Part shown: positions 63,690 through 64,000 of the stretch, piece after piece
How positions within the stretch are numbered: the first letter of the stretch is position 1
How the letters are laid out: the number at the start of each line of letters is the position of its first letter
Source of the DNA: Riptortus pedestris
Taxonomy: Eukaryota; Arthropoda; Insecta; Hemiptera; Alydidae
DNA: 64,000 bases
Assembly: GCA_019009955.1 (NCBI GenBank)
Contig: CM032230.1
Coordinates: forward strand, 129,432,001-129,496,000
Reading direction: 5' to 3'
Notes under the pieces: generated by a model
The model's database searches: none
What the model was told of the DNA's origin: nothing
The model's input: the letters and a program-made list of their open reading frames with translations, nothing else
Program-made: the position numbers and the translations under genes

Positions 63690-64000
63690 ATATGAAAAGT
63701 ATTATTGACTAGATGTGGCTAATACACATTTTTTTTCTATCTTCAAAACTATCGGAGACATTTGCAATTCTTAATTTTCAGTAAACACTTTCTCGTGTTC
63801 ATGTCATAAATTGTATAGAACCAATCTTATTGCAAATTGGACTATCCATAAATGTTAGTCTATACATATTTCCGGATTATGAATATTAACCAAGATATTT
63901 GGATTTTACAGTTTTGGGGCTAATAGTGGACCCCCCCACTTGGACGCTGGTCACATTAACAACAAGCTGTTATAACATGAACCACTCCATCCCAATTTTA
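63690..64000 (+). mobile_element. HINE interior, continues past window
   Basis: 'TATCGGAGACATTTGCAATT' (63751), 'ATTGTATAGAACCAATCTTA', 'AATATTAACCAAGATATTTG', 'AACAACAAGCTGTTATAACA'. The 3' end lies beyond the window. Confidence 0.55.

Overview
The window is AT-rich, repeat-dominated nuclear DNA from a eukaryote. It most resembles an arthropod, probably an insect. The reasons are the element mix (canonical Helitrons, Helentron-like elements, piggyBac, Merlin, a tRNA-derived SINE with a TAA tail, solo LTRs, LINE tails) and arthropod-type core promoters inside the LTRs. The species cannot be named from the sequence. There are no bacterial-style genes, operons, rRNA, CRISPR arrays or convincing free-standing tRNA genes.

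The dominant component is one interspersed family, called HINE here, with about 40 full or partial copies on both strands. A complete copy is about 0.6-1 kb. It starts TTTTAGCAGATTTCCC with a palindromic 5' end, carries an internal (TA)n microsatellite beside a G-rich tract, and ends with GGGAAATCTGCT, a short hairpin (ACGCAG-CCC-CTGCGT) and GACGGACTTTT. The 12-base inverted repeat is terminal at the 5' end and subterminal at the 3' end. With the hairpin and microsatellite, that is the architecture of non-autonomous Helentron (Helitron2/DINE-1-like) elements. Other elements are nested in these copies: canonical Helitrons with 3' CTAG ends (B copies 30306-31280, 35045-35514, 40034-41100, 52044-52989) and solo LTRs (2472-3060, 4608-5148, fragment 37524-37650) sit in or against (TA)n tracts. 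A piggyBac copy sits in the 5' terminus of another.

Several DNA transposons have readable boundaries. They are a 711-bp Merlin element with an 8-bp target duplication (8109-8819), a 1002-bp piggyBac (15721-16722), a 1056-bp piggyBac relic (59706-60761), and a 2.3-kb element with imperfect inverted repeats of about 105 bp and CACAG...CTGTG ends (9630-11958). The last carries a decayed protein of a widespread but unnamed invertebrate family, and a homologous empty site elsewhere in the window supports its boundaries and a TAA target duplication.

The only intact protein gene I can defend is an OTU-type cysteine protease (43895-44356, minus). It is more GC-rich than its surroundings, has the expected catalytic residues and a downstream AATAAA, and lies beside a head-to-tail cluster of SINEs (43441-45524). 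Other coding traces are relics: Merlin, piggyBac (two), LINE (two), a GIY-YIG domain resembling Penelope-like elements (50798-51183), and the unnamed transposon protein. Remaining stretches (for example 5323-6360, 28797-29519, 31961-33000, 56687-57926, 62459-63108) hold no recognisable gene.
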